From Chitinophaga pinensis (lineage in GTDB: Bacteria; Bacteroidota; Bacteroidia; Chitinophagales; Chitinophagaceae), in NCBI GenBank assembly GCA_902167325.1, contig LR632930.1, positions 6,076,001 to 6,140,000 on the forward strand: a stretch of 64,000 nucleotides of DNA. Direction: 5' to 3'. Below are positions 33,199-42,562 of this stretch, one piece after another. The translations under genes were made by a program, and so were the position numbers. The stretch's first letter is position 1. Each line of letters opens with the position of its first letter. The notes beneath the pieces were generated by a model. That model made no database searches. It had not been told where the DNA came from and saw nothing but the letters and a program-made list of their open reading frames with translations.

Positions 33199-34143
33199 AT
33201 GTCCGATAAGTACCAGATGTTCGAAAACCGGCTGGCCAAAGTGCACAAGCATCTCGCCAAGACCGCCAGGCGGCAGGGCATCACCTGCTACCGCCTTTAC
33301 GACCGCGACCTCCCGGAATTCCCCCTCATCATTGAACTGTACGAAGACAAGGTTTCCGTAGCGGAATACCTCAGTCAGCACGGTATGGAAGATGACGCTT
33401 ATGATGAATGGCTCGAACAGAGCGTGGAATGCGTGGGCAGGGTATTGCACGTGCCGAGAGAAGACATATTCCTCCGTACCCGCCAGCGCAAAACTGACCG
33501 CCAGAGCCAATACGAAAAGCTCAGTATAGAAAAAGCAGAGATCCAGGTGAAGGAAGACGGGCTTACTTTCAAGGTTAACCTGTCCGACTACCTCGATACC
33601 GGCCTGTTCCTCGATCACCGCATTACCCGGCATATGGTGCGGGAAGAATCCGAAGGCAAACACGTCCTCAACCTGTTCTGCTATACCGGTTCATTTTCCG
33701 TATACGCCGCTGCAGGCGGTGCCGCTTCCGTAACATCGGCCGACCTTTCCAAAACCTATCTAAAATGGGCAGAGGATAATATGGAGATCAACGGCATCTA
33801 CGATCCTGCAAAGCACCATTACGTACATGCAGATGTACTCCAGTACCTCGATGAGCTGAAGATCAACACGTTCGACCTCGTGGTGATGGACCCGCCTACT
33901 TTCTCCAACAGTAAGCGCATGAAAGACTTCCTCGATATCCAGCGGGATCATGTGACGCTTATCAATAAAGTACTCATGGCAATGAAGAAAGGCGGTGTAT
34001 TATATTTCAGCAATAACCTGCGCCGCTTTGAACTGGATGAGCCTGCCATTGAAGCCACTTCCATCAAAAACATCACTGCGCAAACCATTCCCTTCGATTT
34101 CCAGGGTAAGCTGCAACGGCACTGTTTCCGGATCATCAAATAA
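33199..34143 (+). CDS. Class I rRNA methyltransferase, RlmK-like
   Basis: 314 residues from the ATG at 33199 (MSDKYQMFENRLAKVHKHL). The sequence matches the C-terminal half of E. coli RlmKL, the part that makes m7G2069 in 23S rRNA: CYRLYDRDLPEFPLIIELYED, LTFKVNLSDYLDTGLFLDHR, VLNLFCYTGSFSVYAAAGGA (motif I), and VVMDPPTFSNSKRMKDFLD (motif IV). No THUMP or RlmL half is present, so the two activities that are fused in E. coli would be separate here. An upstream in-frame ATG at 33130 overlaps the dnaJ terminator and is rejected. It is followed after 6 bases by the frameshifted symporter. Confidence 0.88.
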   Translation: MSDKYQMFENRLAKVHKHLAKTARRQGITCYRLYDRDLPEFPLIIELYEDKVSVAEYLSQHGMEDDAYDEWLEQSVECVGRVLHVPREDIFLRTRQRKTDRQSQYEKLSIEKAEIQVKEDGLTFKVNLSDYLDTGLFLDHRITRHMVREESEGKHVLNLFCYTGSFSVYAAAGGAASVTSADLSKTYLKWAEDNMEINGIYDPAKHHYVHADVLQYLDELKINTFDLVVMDPPTFSNSKRMKDFLDIQRDHVTLINKVLMAMKKGGVLYFSNNLRRFELDEPAIEATSIKNITAQTIPFDFQGKLQRHCFRIIK

Positions 34144-34149
34144 CAGCCT

Positions 34150-35548
34150 ATGCTCACGGCCTTTGTACTGATATATCTGCTCATTACTATCCTTATCGGC
34201 CGCTGGGCGGCAAAGCGGGTAAAAACCGCGGGCGACTTTATGGTAGCAGGCCGCAGTCTGCCGCTGGGTATCAGTACCTGCGTAATATTCGCCACCTGGT
34301 TCGGGTCTGAGACCATGTTGGGCGCTACCAGTGAGTTTGCACAACACGGGCTGATCGGGGTGATAGAAGACCCATTTGGAGCATCGCTGTGCCTGTTACT
34401 GGTAGGCCTGTTCTACGCCAGAAAACTCTACCGCAGCAACCTGCTCACGTTCTGTGATTACTTCCGGGTACGCTTCGGGCAGAAGGCAGAGATTATTTCC
34501 GCACTCCTCATGATCCCCTCCTACTTCGGATGGATAGCAGCACAGATCGTGGCCATGGGCATAGTGATCAACACTGTGATGGGTATTTCCCCTGAAACCG
34601 CCATGATCGCCAGCGGCCTTATCGTGATGGGCTATACGTACATGGGCGGCATGTGGTCTGTCTCCATCACCGATTTCATACAAACCATCATGATCATCAT
34701 CGGTATCCTCATCATTACATTTATTGTGGTGAAGGAAGCCGGTGGCATTACCACTGTGGTGGAACGCGCCCCGGCGGGCACCTTCCGCTTCTTCCCCGAC
34801 CGCGACTGGCATAGCTGGCTGCACTACCTCGCAGCATGGTTTACCATTGGCCTTGGCTCCATCCCCCAGCAGGATGTATTTCAGCGGCTCATGAGTTCTA
34901 AAAGTGAAAAGGTGGCGCAGTATTCCTCCTACCTTGGTGCATTGATGTACCTCGTCATCGGTTCATTGCCCTTGCTGATTGTACTTTGCGCAAAGCAGCT
35001 TTACCCGGAACTGGGGGGCCGGCGGGCCGGAAAAGATCCTCCCCGATATGGTGATGCAGCACGGAAACCTTTTTATTCAGATCCTCTTCTTCGGCGCGCT
35101 GCTGTCTGCCATTATGAGTACTACCAGCGGCGCCATCCTTGCCCCGGCAACCGTATTGGGAGAGAATCTCATCAAACCATTCTTCCGCGATATCTCTGAT
35201 AAAAAATTCCTGCTTATCATCCGGCTTTCGGTGATCGTAGTATCGGCCATTTCCATCGTTATGGCATTTGCCAGCCAGGACATTTATGAGCTGGTAGGTT
35301 CCTCTTCCATATTAAGTCTTGTTTCATTATTTGTTCCGCTAACTGCAGGGTTGTATTGGAAGCGTGCCAGCCAGGCGGGTGCTATTCTATCCATCATTAT
35401 GGGAACAGCCGGCTATGCGTATGGAGAATGGATGGAAACTGCCACACCGACGCTTTTTGTGGGGTTGTTATGGAGCATTGCCGGTATGGTTGGTGGTTCG
35501 CTGATCTGGAAAGCGCCGGCACCCGTTACAGATAGCCCCGCTACCTGA
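34150..35548 (+). pseudogene. Sodium:solute symporter, single-base frameshift
   Basis: Would be a 465-residue SSS-family transporter. The first frame covers the N-terminal helices (TFCDYFRVRFGQKAEIISAL, GYTYMGGMWSVSITDFIQT, the sodium-site region) to LCAKQLYPEL. The second frame, from about 35013, continues GAGGPEKILPDMV and MSTTSGAILAPATVLGENL to the end. The break is in a run of six G (35013-35018); with five G the protein reads ELGAGGPEKILPD without a gap, as expected for the family. Substrate unknown. The gene is either freshly inactivated, switched by slippage, or carries a base-calling error. It follows the methyltransferase by 6 bases. Confidence 0.85.
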
Positions 35549-35552
35549 GCCG

Positions 35553-37319
35553 TTACTTCAGCCACTCCGTATTTTTCTTCAGTTGTTTGATCAGTTTCAG
35601 GAACTCACTCCTGTATTTCCCCGGATCGGGACCCAGCGAGTGCTTCGCGATGCGTGTTACCATATCGGTATTGCCCTTGCCGGCATATTGTGATTTTCGG
35701 AGGAGCATGCCGAACAAAGCTACGGAAGCAGCAAACCGGCAATCGTCGGGCGCTTCATCAAAGCTGGCAGCATTCACGGTAATCGTTTTACTTATTTCAT
35801 ACTGCGTGGGTTCACCATCGGGCCGGTAAGTAAGGGAAACCGTTGCCAAAGGACCTTCGGGTTCAGGAAGCGCCGGTTCTATTTCATACATGGCCACCAC
35901 GCAGTGCCCGGACCCAACGATGCCCCCGGTCACCATTACACTATCCCCGTTCTCTTCTTTCAGTATTTTATTCTCGTACCCCAGCAACCGGTAAGACTTT
36001 ACCCGGCCGGGGTGGAAGGTAACCTGAGCATGCACGTCCCGCGCAATGGTGAAGAGAGTGGAACCGAATTCCCGGGCAAATACTTTATTGGCTTCCTCAA
36101 GGTCATCGATATACGCAAAGTTGCCATTGCCCTTGCTGGCAAGGGCTTCCAGCTTGGAATCCTTATAATCCTTCATGCCGAAGCCAAGGCAGGTCAACAG
36201 TACTCCTCCTTCTTTTTGGAGGGATATCAGATCCTCCATATCCTGATCGCTGGTTTGCCCTACATTGAAATCGCCATCGGTAGCCATGATCACCCGGTTG
36301 TTACCCCCACGGATGAAGTTTTCACCGGCAATCTGGTACGCCATTTTGATGGCGGCCTCTCCCCCCGTAGCGCCTCCTGCACTGAGATAATCTATGGCAT
36401 GCAGGATCTTTTCCTGCTGATGACCCGGAGTGCAGGGTAATACAAGGCCGGGCGTACCAGCATAGGCTACAATAGCCACCTTATCGCGCGGGCGAAGGTT
36501 ATTTACCAGCACCCGGAAAGCAGCCTGCAGTAATGGCAATTTATTGGGCGTACCCATACTGCCGGAGCAGTCGATCAGGAACACGAGGTTACTGGCGGGG
36601 AGACTGTCTGTGGCGATCTGTTTAGCCCTTACTGCGATCTGCAGGAGCCGGTGTTCCGGTGCCCAGGGACAGTCTGTATAATGACTATACATGGCAAACA
36701 GGGAATCATGACGGGGGAGCGGATAGCTGTAATGGAAGTAATTAAGCATTTCCTCGATGCGCACGGCATCTACCGGTACTGGTTGTTTGAGTCTGGCGAA
36801 GCGGCGCATGTTGCTGTAGGCAGCGCGGTCTACATCCAGTGCGAAATCGGAAACGGGCTTGCGGGAGGTTTCCACAAACTTATTTTCATACAGGCGGCCA
36901 TATGTTTCATCATAAAAGCTGGTGATTGCCACGCCAAGGTTGCTGTAATTGGGGTTGGTGCTGTGTGCATAGCGCGCACGGGCTTTGGCCGAAGCAATAT
37001 CATTGCTGGCAGGTGGAATCTTTTTAAGGGGGCTCAGTTCAATGAGCATGCGGTCATGTTGGAGAAGCGGCACTGATCTGCGCAGATATCCGGGGTGTTC
37101 AAAAACGAGGTGGGTGCTGCCGACAGGGATCTCTATCCGGAATAAGCCATATTGATTGGTCAGCACCGAGGCAGTGTCTGGCCAAACGGTGACCCTCACG
37201 CCCGGCACCGGATCGTGCCGGATACTGTCCTGAACAGCCCCCGTCACGACTTTTCTTTGTTGTGCCACTCCCATCATGCTCCAGCTTGCGCAGAGAAGCA
37301 AAATGATGAGTTTATGCAT
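35553..37319 (-). CDS. Exported vWA-domain protein with carboxypeptidase-like N-domain
   Basis: 588 residues. Signal peptide (IILLLCASWSMMGVAQ), then a CarboxypepD_reg-like beta-sandwich (about 22-95, VVTGAVQDSIRHDPVPGVRV), then a YfbK-type architecture: the vWA N-terminal region (PVSDFALDVDRAAYSNMRRF), a von Willebrand A domain from about 240 with an intact MIDAS (LIDCSGSMG, plus SAGGATGGEA and MATDGDFNVG), and a C-terminal DUF3520-like domain. YfbK-like proteins are surface or periplasmic and of unknown function. The metal site is complete, so ligand binding is likely. It converges with the symporter 4 bases apart, with no terminator between them. Confidence 0.88.
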   Translation of the reverse strand: MHKLIILLLCASWSMMGVAQQRKVVTGAVQDSIRHDPVPGVRVTVWPDTASVLTNQYGLFRIEIPVGSTHLVFEHPGYLRRSVPLLQHDRMLIELSPLKKIPPASNDIASAKARARYAHSTNPNYSNLGVAITSFYDETYGRLYENKFVETSRKPVSDFALDVDRAAYSNMRRFARLKQPVPVDAVRIEEMLNYFHYSYPLPRHDSLFAMYSHYTDCPWAPEHRLLQIAVRAKQIATDSLPASNLVFLIDCSGSMGTPNKLPLLQAAFRVLVNNLRPRDKVAIVAYAGTPGLVLPCTPGHQQEKILHAIDYLSAGGATGGEAAIKMAYQIAGENFIRGGNNRVIMATDGDFNVGQTSDQDMEDLISLQKEGGVLLTCLGFGMKDYKDSKLEALASKGNGNFAYIDDLEEANKVFAREFGSTLFTIARDVHAQVTFHPGRVKSYRLLGYENKILKEENGDSVMVTGGIVGSGHCVVAMYEIEPALPEPEGPLATVSLTYRPDGEPTQYEISKTITVNAASFDEAPDDCRFAASVALFGMLLRKSQYAGKGNTDMVTRIAKHSLGPDPGKYRSEFLKLIKQLKKNTEWLK

Positions 37320-37391
37320 CGAAATATTTTAACATACACCGATACCTAAAAGTAAACAATTTGTTGATCCGAAGGCTGCAGCGGTTAAAAA

Positions 37392-37922
37392 TTACTCCGC
37401 CAGCTGATAGATCTCGGGGAGGTTGCGGCCCAGGCCATCGTAATCGAGACCATATCCGAGCAGGAATTTATTGGGAACGGAGAAGCCGAGGTAATCGATC
37501 TTAACAGGGTGTGTAAGTGCTTCGGGCTTATGCAGGAGCGATACCACCATGAGCCTTTTAGGCTGCTGGTGCTCCAGCTGTGGAAGGAACTGGCTGAGGG
37601 TTTTACCCGTATCCACGATATCTTCCAGGATCACCACGGTACGGCCATAGAGATCTTCATCGAGTCCAATGGCAGTGATCACATTACCGGTGGATTTGGT
37701 GCCTTTGTAAGACGCCAGTTTGATAAAGGAGATTTCCGCTTCGATCGTCAGGTATTTGAATATATCAGCAGCGAACATGAACGATCCGTTGAGGATGGCG
37801 ATAAAAAGCGGTCTTTTCCCTTCGAGGTCCAGGCTGAGTTGCTGCGCCATTTCTTTGATGCGCGCCTGCAGTTTCTCTTCAGTGATATAGGGGACGAACT
37901 TCTTATCATGTACCTGAATCAT
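37392..37922 (-). CDS. hpt: Hypoxanthine phosphoribosyltransferase
   Basis: Purine salvage enzyme that joins hypoxanthine or guanine to PRPP. 176 residues, the family length. The PRPP-binding motif is VVILEDIVDTGKTL with the Glu-Asp pair; FIAILNGSFMFAADI and FIKLASYKGTKSTG are the other conserved loops, and VPNKFLLGYGLDYDG the C-terminal base-binding part. It starts 21 bases after the end of the glucosaminidase gene on the same strand and is probably cotranscribed with it. Confidence 0.93.
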   Translation of the reverse strand: MIQVHDKKFVPYITEEKLQARIKEMAQQLSLDLEGKRPLFIAILNGSFMFAADIFKYLTIEAEISFIKLASYKGTKSTGNVITAIGLDEDLYGRTVVILEDIVDTGKTLSQFLPQLEHQQPKRLMVVSLLHKPEALTHPVKIDYLGFSVPNKFLLGYGLDYDGLGRNLPEIYQLAE

Positions 37923-37943
37923 CGTATAAATGCGGTTTTACGT

Positions 37944-39302
37944 TTACTTTTTCACAATCAGTTGCTGGCCGATCCTGATTCCGTTATCGGCCAGGGTGTT
38001 CCACTCCTGCAGCTGTGCCACAGTGCAACCGTAGCGGCGGGAGATGCTGTAGAGCGTTTCCTTTTCGCCTACAATATGGTATTGTTCACGGGAGCTGGTT
38101 TGCGCGCCCGCTTTCTTCAGATCTTCGATCATACCGGGGGGCAATGCTGAAGGAGCTTTTTCCGGAGCAGGAGGCGGAGTGGCCGGTCTGTTCTCAGCAA
38201 CGGGCGCCTGAGCGGAAGCTTTCTCAATTTCCTTTTTGATATCCCGGATGATCTCACGGGGCTTCAGATCCTGATGCTCATCCACTATTGCTACGGTGTT
38301 ACTGCCGAGGCGTGGCTTGGCGGATGCATAACCGTCGAGCGCGATGCGCTCCCCTGCTGCAGGCTGCTCACCTTCTTCCAGTTTGTTCCTGCGGCGGAGC
38401 CAGCGGAGCTGTACCCCTTCGGCCTGTGCGATATCATGTAATGATTCACCGGGTGCCACAATGTGGAAATCGTTGGCGCCACGCTTGCTTTTACCCTGCA
38501 GGAAAACAACCATGTCTTTTTCCAGCGGAACATCGGAAGTGAGGTCGTTATACTTCAGCAAAGAACTTAAACGGATATCTTTCGAAGCCGCCACCTGGAT
38601 GAGGGCGGTTCCTCTTTTAACAAAGATGGCTTTGCGATTGTTGATGCGGAACTCCGAGCCTTCAGGATACTTCTTTGCAGGCGCGGCAGCGGGTACCACA
38701 GGGCGGTTAGCTGCAGGTTGCTGCGTGGGTGCATAGGTACCGGGATCACCGGCAAACACATCATTGGTGCGGATCTCCCCTTTGCCCATGGCAATATCGC
38801 TATACTGCTGCAGCTGGTAAGTTTCGATGATCTGGATCAGCTGCTGGGGATAGGTACGGCTGGTGGCGTAGCCTGCAGTTTTCAGTCCGTATGCCCATGC
38901 TTTGTAATCGTTAGGATTCAGATCGAACAGGAAACGGTAGCGGGGGTTATTGCGGAGGAACTCCGAATGGTCTTTCCAGGACTCCTGGGGAGAACCGTAT
39001 TTACGGAAGCATTCACCGCGTGCATCATCGTCATAGGCAACCGAGGGACCGGTCCAGTTATTTTTACATTTGATGCCGAAGTGGTTGTGGCTGTTCTGAA
39101 CCAGCCATCCGTTGCCGGATTGTGTTTCGAGGATGCCCTGGGCAAGTTTGATGGAAGCGGGAACGCCGGAGCGGCGCATTTCTTCCATGGCGATGACTTT
39201 ATAAGAGTCAATGTACTGTTGGGTGCTGATGTTCTGTGCGGTGCTTTTTATGGCTCCGCCAAGCAGCAAACAGATTGCCAGGCAGTATGACTTCAATTGC
39301 AT
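37944..39302 (-). CDS. Exported N-acetylglucosaminidase with LysM domains
   Basis: Peptidoglycan hydrolase of the GH73 glucosaminidase type. 452 residues: signal peptide (MQLKSYCLAICLLLGGAIKSTAQ), catalytic domain at about 25-170 (YKVIAMEEMRRSGVPASIKLAQ, LETQSGNGWL with the catalytic Glu region, NHFGIKCKNNW, FRKYGSPQESWKDHSEFL), a linker, a LysM-like domain near 290-330 (FHIVAPGESLHDIAQAEGV), a Pro/Ala-rich linker and a clear C-terminal LysM (YHIVGEKETLYSISRRYGC). LysM modules hold it on peptidoglycan. Similar proteins are common in Bacteroidota and likely act in cell separation or wall remodelling. Confidence 0.92.
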   Translation of the reverse strand: MQLKSYCLAICLLLGGAIKSTAQNISTQQYIDSYKVIAMEEMRRSGVPASIKLAQGILETQSGNGWLVQNSHNHFGIKCKNNWTGPSVAYDDDARGECFRKYGSPQESWKDHSEFLRNNPRYRFLFDLNPNDYKAWAYGLKTAGYATSRTYPQQLIQIIETYQLQQYSDIAMGKGEIRTNDVFAGDPGTYAPTQQPAANRPVVPAAAPAKKYPEGSEFRINNRKAIFVKRGTALIQVAASKDIRLSSLLKYNDLTSDVPLEKDMVVFLQGKSKRGANDFHIVAPGESLHDIAQAEGVQLRWLRRRNKLEEGEQPAAGERIALDGYASAKPRLGSNTVAIVDEHQDLKPREIIRDIKKEIEKASAQAPVAENRPATPPPAPEKAPSALPPGMIEDLKKAGAQTSSREQYHIVGEKETLYSISRRYGCTVAQLQEWNTLADNGIRIGQQLIVKK

Positions 39303-39328
39303 TATATGTCGAATTTAATGGGTCCTGG

Positions 39329-39970
39329 TTATTTCTTGCGGACGAGCATTACGCCATCACGCAGGGTGAGCAACAATGTTTCCGCGCGATCATCGGCGAC
39401 TGCTTTTTCCACAAAGCGGATCATGGCTTTTGCGTTGTTGCTCTGTTCTGTTTCATGCAATACCACTTCTCCGTGATAAAGCACGTTATCGGCCAGTATC
39501 ATGCCTCCCGGTCTCAGTTTCTCCCACACCATGTCATAATACATTCCATATCCGGCCTTATCGGCATCGATAAATATGAGATCAAATGTTTCGTTGAGTT
39601 CCGGGATGATGATGGCTGCTTTGCCGATGTGCTGGGTGATCTTATCTGTAAGACCGGCTTCCGCTATGTAACGGGCCGCCATATCTTCCAGCTCTTCGTT
39701 TACATCGATGGTGTGCAGCATGCCTCCTGCTTCGAGGCCCTGCGCGAGGCAGATGGCAGAATATCCGGTGTAAGTACCGATTTCGAGGATACGGCGTGGC
39801 CGCATCATGTGGCTTACCATCGATAAAAAAGTACCCTGAACATGGCCGCTCAGCATATGCGGCTGGTCTGCTTTCAGGTAAGTTTCCCTGTGCAGGCGAT
39901 ACAGCAAATCCCCTTCCGGACTGGTGTACTTCTCTGCAAACGCCTGAATATCCCCGGGTATTACCTCCAT
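39329..39970 (-). CDS. O-methyltransferase (COMT-like family)
   Basis: 213 residues from the ATG at 39970. SAM-dependent O-methyltransferase of the family that includes catechol and caffeoyl-CoA enzymes: RILEIGTYTGYSAICLAQGL (motif I), LHTIDVNEE, DLIFIDADKAGYGMYYD (metal-binding aspartate region), GGMILADNVLYHGEVV and the C-terminal RDGVMLVRKK. Bacterial members use small phenolics or tRNA uridine hydroxyls as substrates; TrmR-like tRNA modification is one possibility. The upstream TTG at 39988 lies within the -7 box TAGGTTTG and is not a start. It lies 26 bases upstream of the glucosaminidase. Confidence 0.88.
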   Translation of the reverse strand: MEVIPGDIQAFAEKYTSPEGDLLYRLHRETYLKADQPHMLSGHVQGTFLSMVSHMMRPRRILEIGTYTGYSAICLAQGLEAGGMLHTIDVNEELEDMAARYIAEAGLTDKITQHIGKAAIIIPELNETFDLIFIDADKAGYGMYYDMVWEKLRPGGMILADNVLYHGEVVLHETEQSNNAKAMIRFVEKAVADDRAETLLLTLRDGVMLVRKK

Positions 39971-39985
39971 GCAGTACTTTTTTTG

Positions 39986-39993
39986 CAAACCTA
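39986..39993 (-). promoter_or_regulatory. -7 box of the O-methyltransferase
   Basis: The minus strand reads TAGGTTTG, matching TAnnTTTG exactly, 15 bases before the ATG at 39970. No -33 TTG at the normal distance. Confidence 0.5.
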
Positions 39994-40041
39994 CGCAATT
40001 ATCAAGTAAATGCGATATATGTGAAGGACTGAAAATAAATC

Positions 40042-40065
40042 GAGCCTGATAGTAATATCAGGCTC
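40042..40065 (-). terminator. Perfect 10-bp hairpin, probable terminator
   Basis: GAGCCTGATA (40042-40051) pairs perfectly with TATCAGGCTC (40056-40065) around the loop GTAA. On the minus strand ATTTATTTTC follows. It lies 150 bases after the LOG gene stop. The 226-base gap 39989-40214 holds no gene; it is AT-rich and has a second ATATCAGGCT at 40130-40139. Confidence 0.55.
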
Positions 40066-40214
40066 TTTACCCCATGTTAACCATTAAAGACACAACTATT
40101 GACCATATATACAATGTGTTTAACGGTCCATATCAGGCTGTGACTTTATAAATATATATGCAATTTCAAGATGATGCATAAATATATTTCATGTGTATAT
40201 AACTTAATGATAAT

Positions 40215-40913
40215 CTAAAAATTAGGCCTCAGTTTGTTGGTGGTGTAGAACACGCGGAAGTATTCCACTACTTCATCAGCAGTATCAAAAACCTTGAGGA
40301 GGTTAAGATCTTCGGGGTGGATGTTGCTTTCTTTTTTCATCATCACGGTATCGATCCATTCGAGAAGGCCGCCCCAGTATTCGCTGCCTACAAGCACCAG
40401 CGGGGTTTCCGTCATCTTCTTTGTCTGAATGAGGGTAGCCACTTCAAAGAACTCATCCATGGTACCGAAACCACCGGGCATCATCACAAAGCCCTGTGAG
40501 TATTTCGTGAACATTACTTTCCGTACGAAGAAGTAATCGAAGTTGAGGCTTTTGTCCCGGTCGAGGTAGGGGTTGGCATATTGTTCATGCGGGAGGGTAA
40601 TGTTGAGTCCCACACTCATACCATTAGCCAGTTGCGCACCTTTATTGGCGGCTTCCATAATACCGGGGCCACCACCTGAAATGATACCAAATCCATCTTC
40701 CGCCAACCTTCTTGCTATTTCACAGGCCAGCTCGTAATAGTTATTGCCGGTGCGTGTACGTGCCGATCCGAAGATCGAAATACATGGGCCTATCTTTGCG
40801 AGTGCTTCAAACCCTTCCACGAACTCGGCCATGATCTTAAATATCTGCCAGCTGGAATGCGCCTTAGTTTCCGTCCAGTCGCGCATCTTCAAGTTCTTTA
40901 ACGAATCATTCAT
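40215..40913 (-). CDS. LOG family protein (cytokinin riboside phosphorylase-like)
   Basis: 232 residues with the LOG/YgdH signature PGGFGTMDEFFE (residues about 145-156) and GIISGGGPGIMEAANKGA. SIFGSARTRTGNNYYE is the N-terminal nucleotide-binding loop. Proteins of this family hydrolyse nucleoside 5'-monophosphates to free base and ribose 5-phosphate; the old lysine decarboxylase name is wrong. Cytokinin production is not implied in a bacterium like this. It starts 38 bases after the end of the upstream symporter gene on the same strand. Confidence 0.9.
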   Translation of the reverse strand: MNDSLKNLKMRDWTETKAHSSWQIFKIMAEFVEGFEALAKIGPCISIFGSARTRTGNNYYELACEIARRLAEDGFGIISGGGPGIMEAANKGAQLANGMSVGLNITLPHEQYANPYLDRDKSLNFDYFFVRKVMFTKYSQGFVMMPGGFGTMDEFFEVATLIQTKKMTETPLVLVGSEYWGGLLEWIDTVMMKKESNIHPEDLNLLKVFDTADEVVEYFRVFYTTNKLRPNF

Positions 40914-40951
40914 CTGCTATGCGTTTTGGTAATGTTGTAATCTACACTTTT

Positions 40952-42454
40952 TTACTGCAGTGCGGGCAGGGCGTTCCCTTTCCGGGAAAACATCCATAAT
41001 CCAATATACGTAAACAAGCCGTTTACGATGAGCAATTCGTTCCCGAATTTATATCCGCCTAACCAGGCTTCGGAATTTTGCTTCAGGAAGAAACATAATA
41101 CCGGTGCAATCAAACATACGATGAGCGAGCCGTAATCAAGGATGGGCCGCTTGTTCAGGATACCGAATGCAAACAGTCCCAGCATAGGCCCGTAAGTGAT
41201 GGTGGCAAGGAAGAGTACCGAATCGATAATGGCATCGTTGTTAAACTCACGGAACAGTAATATCGTTCCCAGCAGCGCCACGGCACAGGCGATGTGGATC
41301 AGGTTCTTGATCCTTTTACGGCGTGCATCGATCCCTTCGGTGGGGTAACCCAGCATGTCGATATACACAGAGGTGGTGAGTGTGGTAAGCACACTGTCTG
41401 CACTGGAGAACGTAGCGGCCGTTAAACCTACAATGAATATGATGGATGCAAAAGTACCAAGGTGCTGCAGCGCCAGCAGCGGGAACACCTGGTCTGTTGC
41501 CAGCCCGCCATCAATTTTCATTGGTGCGGGAATGTTGTTGGAATGCAGGTATTGATAAAGTAAAATACCCAGGCTCAGGAAAAACACGTTCACCACCAGC
41601 TGCATAATGCTGAAGGAATAAATATTCTTCTGCGCTTCTTTCAGGGAACGGCAGCTGAGGTTTTTCTGCATCATATTCTGATCCAGCCCGGTCATGGTTA
41701 CCGCAATCATCATCCCGCCGAAGAACTCTTTAGGGAAGAAGTTAGCGGCCTTCCAATCCCAGAAGAAGGTTTTGGAATGAGGACTGTTTACCACGTTGGT
41801 CACCAGATCACCGATCCCCCAGTTCAGATCACGGCATATCACCACTATGGTAAGTATAACGGCAAGGAGGAGGAAAGTAGACTGCATGGCATCCGTCCAC
41901 ACCAGAGTCTTGATCCCTCCGCGGTACGTGTATACCAGCATCAGGATGATCATGATCGATACCGACAGGGCGAAGGGCATATGATAATAATCGAATACAA
42001 AAAGCTGCAGTACCCCTGCTACCAGGAAGAGCCTGGCTGCAGCACCCACGAGGCGTGAGAGGATGAAAAACATCGCACCCGTTTTCTGTGTAACCGGCCC
42101 GAAGCGCTGCTGCAGGTAGGTATAAATAGAGGTAAGGTTGCGGTTATAATACAGTGGCAGCAATACCGTGGCAATTACCACATACCCCAGGATGTACCCC
42201 AGGATGGTTTGCAGATAGGAGAATGACGCTACTTCCACCTTACCGGGTACAGAAATAAACGTAACCCCCGAAAGTGAGTCACTGATCATCCCGATGGCCA
42301 CGAGGTACCAAACGGAATTCCGGTTACCGATAAAGTACGACTGCTCATCCGCCTTACGGGTGGTGATGTACGATACCAGCAGTAACAGGATAAAATAACA
42401 AGCTATGAAAAGGACGAAAATGCCCGGTGATATTGGCGACATGGAGATAAACAT
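40952..42454 (-). CDS. Sodium:solute symporter (SSS family)
   Basis: 500 residues with 13 or so hydrophobic segments. SSS features: SDSLSGVTFISVPG in the first helices, YTYRGGIKTLVWTDAMQST (family signature), FFGGMMIAVTMTGLDQNMMQ, and VGLTAATFSSADSVLTTLTTS, which holds the conserved Ser pair of the sodium site. Substrate unknown; relatives carry sugars, sialic acid, amino acids or carboxylates. It is intact, unlike the frameshifted SSS gene at 34150, and only distantly similar to it. The start could be the ATG at 42442 (MSPISPG). The neighbouring FAD oxidoreductase upstream is separated by a terminator. Confidence 0.9.
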   Translation of the reverse strand: MFISMSPISPGIFVLFIACYFILLLLVSYITTRKADEQSYFIGNRNSVWYLVAIGMISDSLSGVTFISVPGKVEVASFSYLQTILGYILGYVVIATVLLPLYYNRNLTSIYTYLQQRFGPVTQKTGAMFFILSRLVGAAARLFLVAGVLQLFVFDYYHMPFALSVSIMIILMLVYTYRGGIKTLVWTDAMQSTFLLLAVILTIVVICRDLNWGIGDLVTNVVNSPHSKTFFWDWKAANFFPKEFFGGMMIAVTMTGLDQNMMQKNLSCRSLKEAQKNIYSFSIMQLVVNVFFLSLGILLYQYLHSNNIPAPMKIDGGLATDQVFPLLALQHLGTFASIIFIVGLTAATFSSADSVLTTLTTSVYIDMLGYPTEGIDARRKRIKNLIHIACAVALLGTILLFREFNNDAIIDSVLFLATITYGPMLGLFAFGILNKRPILDYGSLIVCLIAPVLCFFLKQNSEAWLGGYKFGNELLIVNGLFTYIGLWMFSRKGNALPALQ

Positions 42455-42483
42455 GGATTTAAACCACTAAAAATAGGGATTTC

Positions 42484-42513
42484 CGCATAAAAACGCATAA
42501 AAACGCATAAAAA
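42484..42513. repeat. Three tandem copies of a 10-mer
   Basis: CGCATAAAAA repeated three times without gaps (42484-42493, 42494-42503, 42504-42513), between the symporter start and the terminator hairpin of the FAD oxidoreductase. Possibly arose by slippage; the A-runs on this strand are T-runs in the direction of the oxidoreductase transcript and extend its terminator tail. Confidence 0.8.
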
Positions 42514-42515
42514 AA

Positions 42516-42535
42516 GGGCGGCTCGACAGCCGCCC
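42516..42535 (-). terminator. Terminator of the FAD oxidoreductase
   Basis: GGGCGGCT (42516-42523) pairs with AGCCGCCC (42528-42535) with loop CGAC; on the minus strand a T-run follows. It is 27 bases after the stop at 42563. Confidence 0.85.
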
Positions 42536-42562
42536 ACAATTGTTATACACAAATACGGGTAA

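Noticed and set aside
42484..42513. 10-mer repeats as part of the 11-bp family
   Set aside because: The period is 10, the unit is A-rich without the ACCC core, and it is explained as slippage beside a terminator.
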